Positions 1-7,478 are shown, counted from the stretch's first letter. The stretch: DNA of 48,629 nucleotides from Tychonema sp. LEGE 07203 (GCF_015207285.1 NZ_JADEXD010000031.1:1-48629); one strand, 5' to 3'. Translations and numbers: made by a program. Notes: a model not told the origin generated them from the sequence alone.

Positions 1-71
1 GTTTATTAGACGATCGATTTTAGCCAAATATTGGCAGGTTTACCCGCCCGTACAGGAACGATCGTCAACTG

Positions 72-2231
72 TTAACTGCTATAATACGGATGTAAAAAAT
101 CTAAATGTTCTCCCGGAATTTCGCTCAATTCCAGGGGAGTTCCTGTTAGTTTGAGTTCGCCCCGATCGAGCAGTACAATCAAATCGGCGCGCTGAATGAC
201 TCGGGGACGGTGGCTGATTAAAATTGTCGTTTTACCCTGACGGTAGGCCAGCAGTCGATCGAGCACTTCGGTTTCTGTTGCCGGATCGAGGGCTCCTGTA
301 GATTCATCTAAAATCAAGACGGGCGGGTCGGTAACAAGGGCACGGGCGATCGCCAATCTTTGCCTTTGTCCCCCAGAAAGATTCGCGCCAAACTCGCCCA
401 AAACAGTCTGATACGTGTCGGGAAGTCCGCTGACAAAATCGTCGGCACCGGCAATTTGGCAAGCTGTTACTATTTGTTCTAAAGTCGCGCCCGGGTAACA
501 AAAGCGGAAATTCTCGACAATCGATCGGCTCCAAAAGTGAGGTTCCTGCGGCACGAGCACGACTTGTTCGCGCAGGGATTCTAGGGACAAATCGGATTGA
601 TTGTACTGTCCGAAGCGGATATTGCCGGATCGCAGCGCATACAAACCGGCAAGCAGTTTTGCCAGCGTACTTTTGCCGCAGCCGGATTTGCCAATCAAAG
701 CTGTCACCTTGCCGCCGGGAATAGTTAAAGAAAAATCTTTCAATAAATCCACGCGGCCGATGTGGTGGAAGTTGAGGTTTTTGCAAGTAATATCGGCATC
801 AGCAGGAATGTCGGCACGATCGCGCGGGGCGTTGTCTCCCATTTCTGGCGCGGTGTCGATGATGTCGCCGAGACGCTGGGTAGCAGTTTGAGCGCGGGCG
901 AACTCGTCCGTCAAGTTGATGGCGGTGCCAATGAGGGCGGTAAAGTTGCGGTTCATGCCGTTGAATGCCAGCAGTTGGCCGACGGTAAGTTCTTGGCGAA
1001 TTACCAGAATGCTGCCGAAACACAACACAATAAGGCTGCCCAGCCCCGATGCAAGGCTGGAAAAAACGCTGTTGGCGATGCCGATTTGCAGCAAGCGAAA
1101 GGTGATATTTGCCAAGTGTCCGAAGCGGCTTTGCAATTCTTCCCAAGCTTGAGGTGCCGCGCTGTTAGTTTTGAGAGTCAAAGCACCTTTGAATGTCTCA
1201 ACTAATAGACCTTGATTTTCAGTGTCCGCTACCAAAACATCGCGGGTTTTCTGTTGCAAAGCTGGCAGGAAAATGAAGGCACAAAGACTTGTGAAAACGG
1301 CTACTCCGACGGCAGCAAGAGTTAGCTTCCAACTATAGATTGACATCAGTCCCAAAGATACCAAGGCGATGAAAGATTCGCTGGGCAAGGTAGTAACTAC
1401 CTGGGAGACTAGCAGATTGATTTCCCGGATGTCCCGCAGGCGGCTGACGATTTCGCCGCTGCGGTGCGATTCGTAGTAGCTGAGGGGAAGTCGCAGGATT
1501 TGGCGGCCGAATTCGAGTGCGAGTCCCAGTTCCAAACGCTGAGCTAAGTGAGCTACTAGATTCGCCTGAACGAGGCTTAGCAGGCTGCTGAAAAGGATTG
1601 TGGCGGCGGTGGCGATCGCGATCGTAATTAGCAGTTCCGTGTCTTTCCGCACCAATACGTCGTCGGTGAGTACCTGAATCAGCAGCGGGAATGCCAGAGA
1701 AAGCAGGCCGATCGCCATGTTCAGCGGCAAAACTTCGGCAACTAAGCCGCGGTAGTGCCAGACGCGCTGCAAGAAGCGCCCAAATCCCCCTATTCGGTCA
1801 TTTGGCAGTGCCCAAAAACGGTTTTCGTCCGGCACCAGCAGCAGCATCACTCCATTGTTCCAAGACTCTGTGAGTGCCTCGCGGGTGAGGTAGCGCAGGC
1901 CTGCACCGGGATCGGCAACTACATACTTTTTGCCCCGGCGGCCGTAGAGCACAACCCAGTGAATGCCTTTCCAGTGAATGATGGCGGGCATCGGGGCTTC
2001 GTTGAGGCGATCGATTAATTCCGGTGTCGCTTTGACGGAACGGGCGTTAAATCCCAAAGCTTCTGCCCCGCGGCGCAAGCCCAGCAGCGTTGTACCCAAC
2101 TGTCCCGTACCGACGGCTTCGCGGACGCGGTTGATGGCCAACGTGCGCCCGCAGGATTTGGCAACGGTGGCCAGACACGCGGCACCGCAGTCTTCTTCGC
2201 TGTGTTGGAGAACAACGGGATATTTCATCAC
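72..2231 (-). CDS. C39 peptidase-containing ABC exporter (PCAT/bacteriocin type)
   Basis: This inner-membrane exporter should cut double-glycine leaders and pump out the released peptides. Domains in order: C39 cysteine peptidase (residues about 5-130) with Gln9, Cys15 in EEDCGAACLA, His91 in IHWVVLYG and Asp107 in ADPG; a six-helix transmembrane domain (about 160-440); and an ATPase domain with Walker A GKSGCGKST (514-522), LSGGQ (618-622), Walker B VLILDE (638-643) and an ISHR switch. All catalytic residues are present and 719 residues is normal for the family. The listed start is GTG at 2231; ATG at 2228, one codon later, is an equally likely start. It is transcribed away from the AraC regulators and the precursor array, whose GG leaders are its expected substrates, and the matching HlyD adaptor lies at the far end of that array. 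Substrate assignment is inferred from context. Confidence 0.95.
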   Translation of the reverse strand: MMKYPVVLQHSEEDCGAACLATVAKSCGRTLAINRVREAVGTGQLGTTLLGLRRGAEALGFNARSVKATPELIDRLNEAPMPAIIHWKGIHWVVLYGRRGKKYVVADPGAGLRYLTREALTESWNNGVMLLLVPDENRFWALPNDRIGGFGRFLQRVWHYRGLVAEVLPLNMAIGLLSLAFPLLIQVLTDDVLVRKDTELLITIAIATAATILFSSLLSLVQANLVAHLAQRLELGLALEFGRQILRLPLSYYESHRSGEIVSRLRDIREINLLVSQVVTTLPSESFIALVSLGLMSIYSWKLTLAAVGVAVFTSLCAFIFLPALQQKTRDVLVADTENQGLLVETFKGALTLKTNSAAPQAWEELQSRFGHLANITFRLLQIGIANSVFSSLASGLGSLIVLCFGSILVIRQELTVGQLLAFNGMNRNFTALIGTAINLTDEFARAQTATQRLGDIIDTAPEMGDNAPRDRADIPADADITCKNLNFHHIGRVDLLKDFSLTIPGGKVTALIGKSGCGKSTLAKLLAGLYALRSGNIRFGQYNQSDLSLESLREQVVLVPQEPHFWSRSIVENFRFCYPGATLEQIVTACQIAGADDFVSGLPDTYQTVLGEFGANLSGGQRQRLAIARALVTDPPVLILDESTGALDPATETEVLDRLLAYRQGKTTILISHRPRVIQRADLIVLLDRGELKLTGTPLELSEIPGEHLDFLHPYYSS

Positions 2232-2546
2232 TAATTAACTTTTTGTTACAGGGTAAGTATGGATAGAAAGTTGAGTAGTTTTCTTTACTTTTTTTAACAA
2301 ACCACAGAGGACGCTCTTGACGCGGAGAGAGAGAAGATAGAGAGATTTACTGGTTAAAAAACGATTTAAAATTGCTTTATCTGTTGTTCGCTATCAACTG
2401 TCAACTATTGGGGCGGGCACTCTTGGCACCGCCCCTACAAACTGTCAACTGTTTAAGCTATCAACTGTCAACTATTGGGGCGGGCACGGGGGCACCGCCC
2501 CTACAAACTGTCAACTGTTTAAGTTTGTAACACAGGATATGCAATC
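2232..2546. other. Divergent intergenic region with duplicated GC-rich repeat
   Basis: This gap separates the exporter (minus) from the first AraC gene (plus) and must hold both promoters, although no clear -35/-10 pair stands out. Two copies of a module lie at about 2388-2453 and 2457-2520: TCAACTGTCAACTATT, a GC-rich hairpin GGGGCGGGCAC...GGCACCGCCCCTAC, then AAACTGTCAACTGTTTAAG. The same GC-rich hairpin is duplicated at 8342-8420, on the other side of the peptide array. Confidence 0.7.
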
Positions 2547-3440
2547 GTGGCTAAAAGTAAACTTCCCGCTGCTGGTGCAAGTCAAGCACAGCATTTTCCC
2601 CAGATATTTCCTCAGTTGCCAATTCTTGGGAGCGATCGCGCAATTTGGACTGGCATCAGTCTAGAATACCACCGCCAGCCGCCCTTTGAAACTGCTGAAT
2701 ATGCGATCGCCTCCTACCAGATCGGCATCAACCTCGGACAGAATCTCCTTTTGGAACGAAAAATTGACGGCAAGTGGGAAACATCGCAAGTATTGCCCGG
2801 TGCGATCGGTCTTTGTCCATTTAATTTATCTCACCAACTTCGCTGGCACGGTGAAATGAATTTGCTTTCTCTCAATCTAGAACACGAATTCTTAGTTCGC
2901 AGCGCACTGGAATTATTCAATACCGATCGAGTTGAGTTATTGTGGCCGATGGGATTTCAAGATCCGTTAATCCAGCAAATCGGACTCGCACTCAAAGCAG
3001 AAGCGCAATCGGATGGCGGGGGCAGTCGGCTTTATGCAGAGACGATGGCGAATGCACTTGCCGTACATTTATTGCGGCATTATTCGACGCAAGGAACTCG
3101 AAACTTCGAGTGCAAAGGGGGAATGTGTCAACATAAATTGCAGTTAGTTAAAGACTATATCAACGATTATTTGGAGCGGGAATTAAGTTTAGATGAACTA
3201 GCGGCGATCGCCCAACTCAGTCCCTACCACTTTTCCCGCGCTTTCAAACAATCTGTCGGTATCAGTCCGCACCAATACGTGATTCAACAGCGGGTAGAAC
3301 GGGCAAAACAATTGCTGTTGCAGGGAAAGATGAGTCTGTCTGAAATTGCGATCGCCTGCGGATTTACTCATCAAAGTCACCTCAACCGCCACTTCAAACG
3401 CATTACTGGAGTGACTCCCAAAACTTTACTCAAATTCTAG
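2547..3440 (+). CDS. AraC-family transcriptional regulator
   Basis: The 297-residue protein has an unrecognised N-terminal sensing region and a C-terminal AraC/XylS DNA-binding domain (about 198-297) with two helix-turn-helix units: LSLDELAAIAQLSPYHFSRAF and MSLSEIAIACGFTHQSHLNR. The GTG start at 2547 follows AGGA at 2533-2536. It is upstream of a degraded paralogue and of the GG-peptide array and divergent from the exporter, so local control of the export island is likely but inferred. Its last 180 bases are almost identical to those of the next gene, although the rest has diverged strongly. Confidence 0.9.
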   Translation: MAKSKLPAAGASQAQHFPQIFPQLPILGSDRAIWTGISLEYHRQPPFETAEYAIASYQIGINLGQNLLLERKIDGKWETSQVLPGAIGLCPFNLSHQLRWHGEMNLLSLNLEHEFLVRSALELFNTDRVELLWPMGFQDPLIQQIGLALKAEAQSDGGGSRLYAETMANALAVHLLRHYSTQGTRNFECKGGMCQHKLQLVKDYINDYLERELSLDELAAIAQLSPYHFSRAFKQSVGISPHQYVIQQRVERAKQLLLQGKMSLSEIAIACGFTHQSHLNRHFKRITGVTPKTLLKF

Positions 3441-3462
3441 CAATAAGACGCAGAGGTGAATC

Positions 3463-4365
3463 ATGTCGCAGCAGCAAGCACCCGAAGTACCAGAGGTTTA
3501 TTCAACTGAAGATAATCGATTCCTCGATATTTCTGAGAGATCGCCCCTTCTCGTTAGCAATAGCTCGGGATGGAGCGAGATCGATCTGGCATCTTTTGAC
3601 TTGCCAGCAGCAGAGATGCCTGAATATAGCATCGATCGGTATGCAATTGGAATTAATATTGGGCAAGGTTTTCACTTAGAACGAGTCTTAGAAGAAACTC
3701 TGCAAGAGGGATTTATTCCTCCCGGTACAAGCTGTATTTGTCCGAGCTACTATCGCCAAGCTTACCGTTGGGATAGACGCAATCAGATTATCTATCTTAA
3801 CTTGAAATCAGAATTATTGACTCGGCAAAAAATCGCGTTGCTAAAAACAGATTGTGTGGAGTTAATTCCTCATTTCGCAGTTCAAGACCCGCTGATTTAT
3901 CAGATTGGGTTATCACTGAAGGCAGAACTTGAAACAAATGGATCGAGTAGCGATATTTATGTCGAGTCTGCCGCCACGTTCTTAGCCGTTCACCTGATAA
4001 AAAATTATTCCACTCGAACCTACACGATCCGAAATTATGTTGGAGGACTGCCTCAACATAAACTAAGGAATGCGATCGACTATATCCAAGAAAATTTGTC
4101 ATAAAATATATCACTTGAAGCAATAGCTAACCATATTGACATAAGTTCCTATCACTTTTGTCGCCTGTTTAAACAATCAACTGGTTTCAGTCCGCACCAA
4201 TACGTCATTCAACAGCGGGTAGAACGGGCAAAACAATTGCTGTTGCAGGGAAAGATGAGTTTAGCTGAAATTGCGATCGCCTGCGGTTTTAGCCATCAAA
4301 GTCACCTCAACCGCCACTTCAAACGCATTACTGGAGTGACTCCCAAAACTCTGCTCAAGTCATAG
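3463..4365 (+). pseudogene. AraC-family regulator with in-frame stop (paralogue of the upstream gene)
   Basis: An ATG at 3463, with GAGGTG upstream, opens a 213-codon frame ending at TAA 4102-4104. The same frame continues without interruption to TAG at 4363-4365 and encodes the rest of an AraC domain (SLEAIANHIDISSYHFCRLF, then an intact second helix-turn-helix). Aligned with the upstream paralogue, ENLS-stop-NISLEAIA matches YLERELSLDELA residue for residue, with the stop in the place of Arg. A single substitution therefore explains the break. The product is either dead or a sensor half lacking its DNA-binding domain. Full-length repair would give 300 residues, like its neighbour. A sequencing error cannot be excluded. 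Confidence 0.85.
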
Positions 4366-4459
4366 CAAGAACGTGCAAAAACAGCAATATCGTGCAAGAT
4401 TCTTCTGCCAGTACGTGTCAGTATCAAACTAACTGAGTAACTAGCAAAGGAGCCATGAT

Positions 4460-4657
4460 ATGTTTCGTAAGTCCTTAGATAAGAAGTTACAACCATCTTT
4501 TCAATCGGCACTTGTGCAGTGCGAACTGAGCGATCGCGAACAAGAAAGAATTTGTGGCGGCCAAAACTCTAGACCTTACACGGGGCCAATAGAAGTTCGA
4601 GGTTGTTGGCGGCCCAACGATATGTTACCTCCAACTTCTGGTCAAGATCGGTGTTAG
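4460..4657 (+). CDS. Double-glycine leader peptide precursor 1
   Basis: A 65-residue precursor. The leader (1-34) ends in ELSDREQERICGG, the pattern recognised by C39 exporters. The predicted core is 31 residues with two cysteines (GCW in the middle, Cys at the very C-terminus), so one disulfide is possible. AAAGGAG lies 7 bases upstream of the ATG. The core is unlike every other core in the array and I do not recognise it. Export by the upstream C39 transporter is inferred from leader type and proximity. Confidence 0.8.
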   Translation: MFRKSLDKKLQPSFQSALVQCELSDREQERICGGQNSRPYTGPIEVRGCWRPNDMLPPTSGQDRC

Positions 4658-4710
4658 TAGCTGCGGCAATTGGTTGTGGAATAAAAGCTGAATAGTTTGA
4701 GGAAAAAAAC

Positions 4711-4881
4711 ATGAAAAAAACCCAAACAAATAGGAAAAAAACCCAAACAAACATCACACCAATTCTTTGGCACGAACTGGAGGATCGAACCTCAGAAACC
4801 ATTTCTGGAGGTGCAGAAGGCTGTCTGGCCTGGAGTATTCGTTTCGGTGATGTCACCCGCAACCCTCCGAAATCCCCATAG
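4711..4881 (+). CDS. Double-glycine leader peptide precursor 2 (56 aa)
   Basis: A short gene: ATG 4711, TAG 4879-4881, 56 residues. The leader (1-34) contains LWHELEDRTSETISGG; the core is 22 residues starting AEGCLAWSIRFGDV, with a single Cys. The N-terminus contains an in-frame tandem repeat (KKTQTNR KKTQTN) from a 21-bp period at 4714-4751. The core pattern G-C-L-x-x-S-I-x-x-x-D-V-x-R recurs in precursor 8 (6865-7092), so the two form a family. The Shine-Dalgarno (GAGG at 4699-4702) is modest. Confidence 0.75.
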   Translation: MKKTQTNRKKTQTNITPILWHELEDRTSETISGGAEGCLAWSIRFGDVTRNPPKSP

Positions 4882-4941
4882 CTTTTGTGATTTTGTAATT
4901 CCGTTCTACTTCATAAATTCCTGCAAGGAGGTTCAGTAACC

Positions 4942-5160
4942 ATGCTTAATTTGTTCAAATCTCAAGTTCAATCTTCAAATCAAATGAAACTCTCTAAATC
5001 TCACCATCTTTGGCACGATCTGTCCTTAGATGAGTCTTCATCCTATGTAGGAGGAAAATTGATTTGGAGGGAGGTAGATAAATTTGGGTCAATCTGGTGG
5101 TGTCGGCGCACAATAGGCGGTGGTAGCGCTTGTAGACACAGAGAGCCCGGTGTTGATTAG
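4942..5160 (+). CDS. Double-glycine leader peptide precursor 3 (pair with precursor 4)
   Basis: 72 residues, ATG start with a strong AAGGAGG upstream. The leader (1-38) ends LWHDLSLDESSSYVGG. The 34-residue core starts KLIWR, is rich in Trp and Arg, and has two Cys spaced C-x9-C, a likely disulfide loop around a Gly-rich turn (IGGGSA). It is a tandem duplicate of the next gene: leader DNA is almost identical, while the core between KLIWR and WCRR has changed. The cationic, Trp-rich character resembles membrane-active peptides; activity is inferred only. Confidence 0.85.
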   Translation: MLNLFKSQVQSSNQMKLSKSHHLWHDLSLDESSSYVGGKLIWREVDKFGSIWWCRRTIGGGSACRHREPGVD

Positions 5161-5366
5161 GGCGATCCTCTTTCAAAGGATGTAAAGTTATCGATCTGTT
5201 CGTCTGTCCCGAACATCGATTCCGCAAAGTCGCAATGATTTGCTGGTATTACTCCTTACTAAGCTCCAGCCTGGGGCGATCGCGGCTGCACAAATTGCGA
5301 TCGCCACCGACAGCAACGGCTATAAATCAAGGAGTTCTAACCAAATATAAAGGAGGTTAAGTAATC

Positions 5367-5585
5367 GTGCTTAATTTGTTCAAATCTCACGTTCAACCTT
5401 CAAATCAAATTAAACTCTCTCAATCTCACTATCTTTGGCACGATCTGTCCTTAGATGAGTCTTCATCCTATGTAGGAGGAAAATTGATTTGGAGGCAGTA
5501 CGATCCACAAATTGGGTGGATGTGGTGCCGGCGCAGACTAGACGGTGGTACGACTTGCAGGCACAGACAAACCGGTGTTGATTAG
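5367..5585 (+). CDS. Double-glycine leader peptide precursor 4 (pair with precursor 3)
   Basis: 72 residues from a GTG start at 5367, aligned exactly with the ATG of precursor 3 and preceded by AAAGGAGG. The leader ends LWHDLSLDESSSYVGG, identical to precursor 3 over its last 16 residues. The core keeps KLIWR, WCRR, GG, CRHR and the C-terminal GVD, but differs elsewhere. The C-x9-C spacing is kept. The two copies are 206 bp apart and share some sequence after the stop codon, so the duplicated unit included flanking DNA. Confidence 0.85.
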   Translation: MLNLFKSHVQPSNQIKLSQSHYLWHDLSLDESSSYVGGKLIWRQYDPQIGWMWCRRRLDGGTTCRHRQTGVD

Positions 5586-5744
5586 GGTGATGCTCTTTTA
5601 CGGATCTCCCGGATGTTTAACGTCAGAAGTAGCGGCTGATACAAACTTTATGGAGTGTGAAGGCCCAAAACCTTGATGCAGACAGATTATCAGCTTGCGT
5701 TACCACCACAATTACGGGAGAGCCAAACCCGCACTTTTTCTTTC

Positions 5745-5810
5745 GCGGTAAGGTGCGTCGCTATGGGATTTCTCCAAGCAGCGAGAACAGTCTTTGCGAC
5801 GCACCCTACT
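5745..5810. repeat. Inverted repeat, GGTGCGTCGC family
   Basis: GGTGCGTCGC near the left end pairs with GCGACGCACC near the right end, about 40 bp apart, flanked by GTAAG and CTAC. It lies between precursors 4 and 5 and looks like a dispersed repeat, possibly also a hairpin in the transcript. Confidence 0.6.
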
Positions 5811-5854
5811 TTCACTTCAAAAACACGATGAATTAACGTACAGGAGTAAATCTG

Positions 5855-6028
5855 ATGAAAGCAATGCAGCCTAAGAAATCGCAAACCACACAAAACCAAG
5901 CTCTATGGATAGAGCTCAATGATGATGCAGCCAGCCAATATTCTGGCGGAGAAAATGGTTGGATAAAACACAAGGGTGTATGGATACGATGCTATTACGA
6001 CTACGATCGTGGAACTTGCACCTGTTAA
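5855..6028 (+). CDS. Double-glycine leader peptide precursor 5 (57 aa; pair with precursor 6)
   Basis: A short gene with ATG at 5855, AGGAG upstream and TAA at 6026-6028. The leader (1-32) begins MKAMQPKK and ends ALWIELNDDAASQYSGG. The 25-residue core is rich in Trp, Tyr and Asp and has three Cys, two of them in a CTC C-terminus. Leader and about 30 bases of upstream DNA match precursor 6 closely, but the cores have no similarity, so core exchange or very fast core divergence has occurred. Confidence 0.8.
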   Translation: MKAMQPKKSQTTQNQALWIELNDDAASQYSGGENGWIKHKGVWIRCYYDYDRGTCTC

Positions 6029-6113
6029 TTGGGTTGAGTTTAGCTATTTGTAGGGTGGGTATTTCTCGCCCTACACTCTCAACTTGATGAATTAACCTAC
6101 AGGATTAAATCTG

Positions 6114-6296
6114 ATGAAAGCAATGCAGCCTAAGAAATTGCAAACCATACCAAACGATCCAAATCAGGCTCTATGGCAAGAAATCGACGATGGTGCAGCC
6201 GCTCAACTAAGCGGCGGGGGACTATTTAAGGGATGGGGCAAGTGTCAAGTACCGGGCAAATGTGAAGTCGGTATCAGCATTGTTGTCAAATTTTAG
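6114..6296 (+). CDS. Double-glycine leader peptide precursor 6 (pair with precursor 5)
   Basis: 60 residues. The leader (1-35) begins MKAMQPKK like precursor 5 and ends ALWQEIDDGAAAQLSGG. The 25-residue core (GLFKGWGKCQVPGKC...) has two Cys spaced C-x5-C, a basic front half and a hydrophobic tail (VGISIVVKF), a layout seen in small membrane-active peptides. Function is inferred only. The region downstream to 6450 has a hairpin-forming CAGGGGCA/TGCCCC pair but no gene. Confidence 0.8.
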   Translation: MKAMQPKKLQTIPNDPNQALWQEIDDGAAAQLSGGGLFKGWGKCQVPGKCEVGISIVVKF

Positions 6297-6450
6297 CAAG
6301 CATACTACTTCTTGAATTCACCGGATGGTAACGACTTTGCAGGGGCAAGTTCACCAAAAATAGTGGCCTAAAACTCACAATCTCATAAACCTGCCCCCGC
6401 TTGGGCGACAAATCGCAATCTACCTCTTTAAAAATCTAAGGAGTTGAAAG

Positions 6451-6684
6451 ATGCTTCAAAAACACGAAACAAATAATTCATTGCTGTCTGCCTTCGATTT
6501 TGCATCCCGCCAAGCACTGGTTGTTGAGTTAGGCGAAGAAAATGAGGAATTGCTGTCAGGAGGTCACACTGGTGAGGATATACTTCGCCCCCGATTGACA
6601 GCAAGAGATGTAGAACAAGTAACTTGCACGGGCAGTATAGCCAGTCAGTACGGAATTCGCAGTATTCCTACCTTAATGGTTTGA
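6451..6684 (+). CDS. Double-glycine precursor 7, core ending in a thioredoxin-like segment
   Basis: 77 residues, ATG preceded by AAGGAG. The leader (1-38) ends ALVVELGEENEELLSGG. The core (39-77) begins HTGEDILRPR and ends IASQYGIRSIPTLMV (63-77). That last segment matches the cis-proline region of cyanobacterial thioredoxins (ASQYGIRSIPTLMIFKGG), but no CGPC active site or other thioredoxin part is present. The TGA stop (6682-6684) sits at the left edge of an inverted-repeat element, so insertion may have set the present C-terminus. Leader fusion to a host-protein fragment is inferred from sequence likeness. Confidence 0.75.
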   Translation: MLQKHETNNSLLSAFDFASRQALVVELGEENEELLSGGHTGEDILRPRLTARDVEQVTCTGSIASQYGIRSIPTLMV

Positions 6685-6791
6685 ACAGGACTTACCCACG
6701 CGGAATCAAAAACCCGGTTTCTCTGTCAATATCTCTCGCTAGTAAGGCACAATTTTTCTCAGAAACCGGGTTTTTTGCGTAAGTCTTGTTG
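6684..6791. mobile_element. MITE-like inverted-repeat element (family A)
   Basis: About 108 bp with terminal inverted repeats (AACAGGACTTAC on the left, GTAAGTCTTGTT on the right) and an inner pair of AAACCCGGTTTCT/AGAAACCGGGTTT arms. It has no coding capacity. The terminal ACTTAC(GC) motif resembles the ends of the decayed IS at 14714-15853, and a relative lies at 44481-44588. It abuts the stop codon of precursor 7. Confidence 0.75.
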
Positions 6792-6864
6792 AAGAAAGGG
6801 CGATCGATCGACTCGCAGCAAGAACGGGAAAAAACCGCAAAGAAGCAAAAAGGAGGATGTGATG

Positions 6865-7092
6865 ATGCAAATTCGAGAACTTTGGCAAGAATTAGATGAC
6901 GAACAAGCTGAAAATATTTCTGGAGGTGATGGTGGCCCAGGTTGCCTAACTTGTAGTATTGGATTAGCAGATGTCCTTCGACCAAGCAGTTCAAGCGCTC
7001 CAAATACCGATCGCCGTACAGAAAGTCGGATGTCTCAAGGGGCGATATTTCCACCAACCGGCAAGATTAGGGGAACATTAATTTTGCCATAA
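6865..7092 (+). CDS. Double-glycine leader peptide precursor 8
   Basis: A run of GTG-ATG-ATG codons (6859, 6862, 6865) follows AGGAGG at 6851-6856. Spacing favours ATG 6865, or 6862, over GTG 6859. From 6865 the peptide has 75 residues with an unusually short leader (1-21) ending LWQELDDEQAENISGG. The core has 54 residues and begins DGGPGCLTCSIGLADVLRPS, sharing G-C-L-x-x-S-I-x-x-x-D-V-x-R with precursor 2. The tail is Ser/Thr/Pro-rich and ends hydrophobic (GTLILP). Confidence 0.8.
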   Translation: MQIRELWQELDDEQAENISGGDGGPGCLTCSIGLADVLRPSSSSAPNTDRRTESRMSQGAIFPPTGKIRGTLILP

Positions 7093-7238
7093 ACGAGCAT
7101 CAATCGCTATTAGCAGAGCCTGGAAAGGTGAAGCATTTGGAGATAAAATATCGGGTTTTCAACACGAAATTTTTCCCAATGCTTTACCAATTAATAGATA
7201 AAATTATTCTAGGTTTAGCGAAACAAAGGAGTTTAAAA

Positions 7239-7457
7239 ATGATTGGCAGACTTCCGATAAAAAACTTATCAAAACCTGTCTTGGATGTTGAACTATTCCC
7301 TTATACAATCAGGGAGTTAAACGAACAAGAGCAAGAATCTATATCAGGTGGAGGAATAAAGCGTCTCCAAGAGGAGTTCGCGGCTGAGTTAGCGATTTTA
7401 GGCGCGATCGCTCTCCCTTCTCTACTCGGTCAAGTCAACAAGGCAAAACAGTCGTAA
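7239..7457 (+). CDS. Double-glycine precursor 9, core ending in a type IV pilin-like segment
   Basis: The frame is open from 7128, but AAAGGAG at 7225-7231 places the start at ATG 7239, giving 72 residues. The leader (1-38) ends YTIRELNEQEQESISGG. The core (39-72) ends LAILGAIALPSLLGQVNKAK plus QS. This resembles the hydrophobic N-terminal helix of cyanobacterial type IV pilins around Pro22 (GILAAIALPSFLNQANKAKQ). The prepilin cleavage motif is absent and the gene stops where a pilin would continue. It may be a mimic of, or derived from, a pilin; this rests on recalled family consensus. Confidence 0.75.
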   Translation: MIGRLPIKNLSKPVLDVELFPYTIRELNEQEQESISGGGIKRLQEEFAAELAILGAIALPSLLGQVNKAKQS

Positions 7458-7478
7458 CTGTAACAGGAGGCTTGAAAA

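Noticed and set aside
3463..4365. Frameshift in the second AraC gene
   Set aside because: The frame is the same on both sides of the TAA, so this is a nonsense change, not a frameshift.
5198..5350. Open frame (NDLLVLLLTKLQPGAIAAAQIA...) between precursors 3 and 4
   Set aside because: No ATG or GTG start with a ribosome site and no recognisable protein. It could be a gene remnant but is too weak to list.
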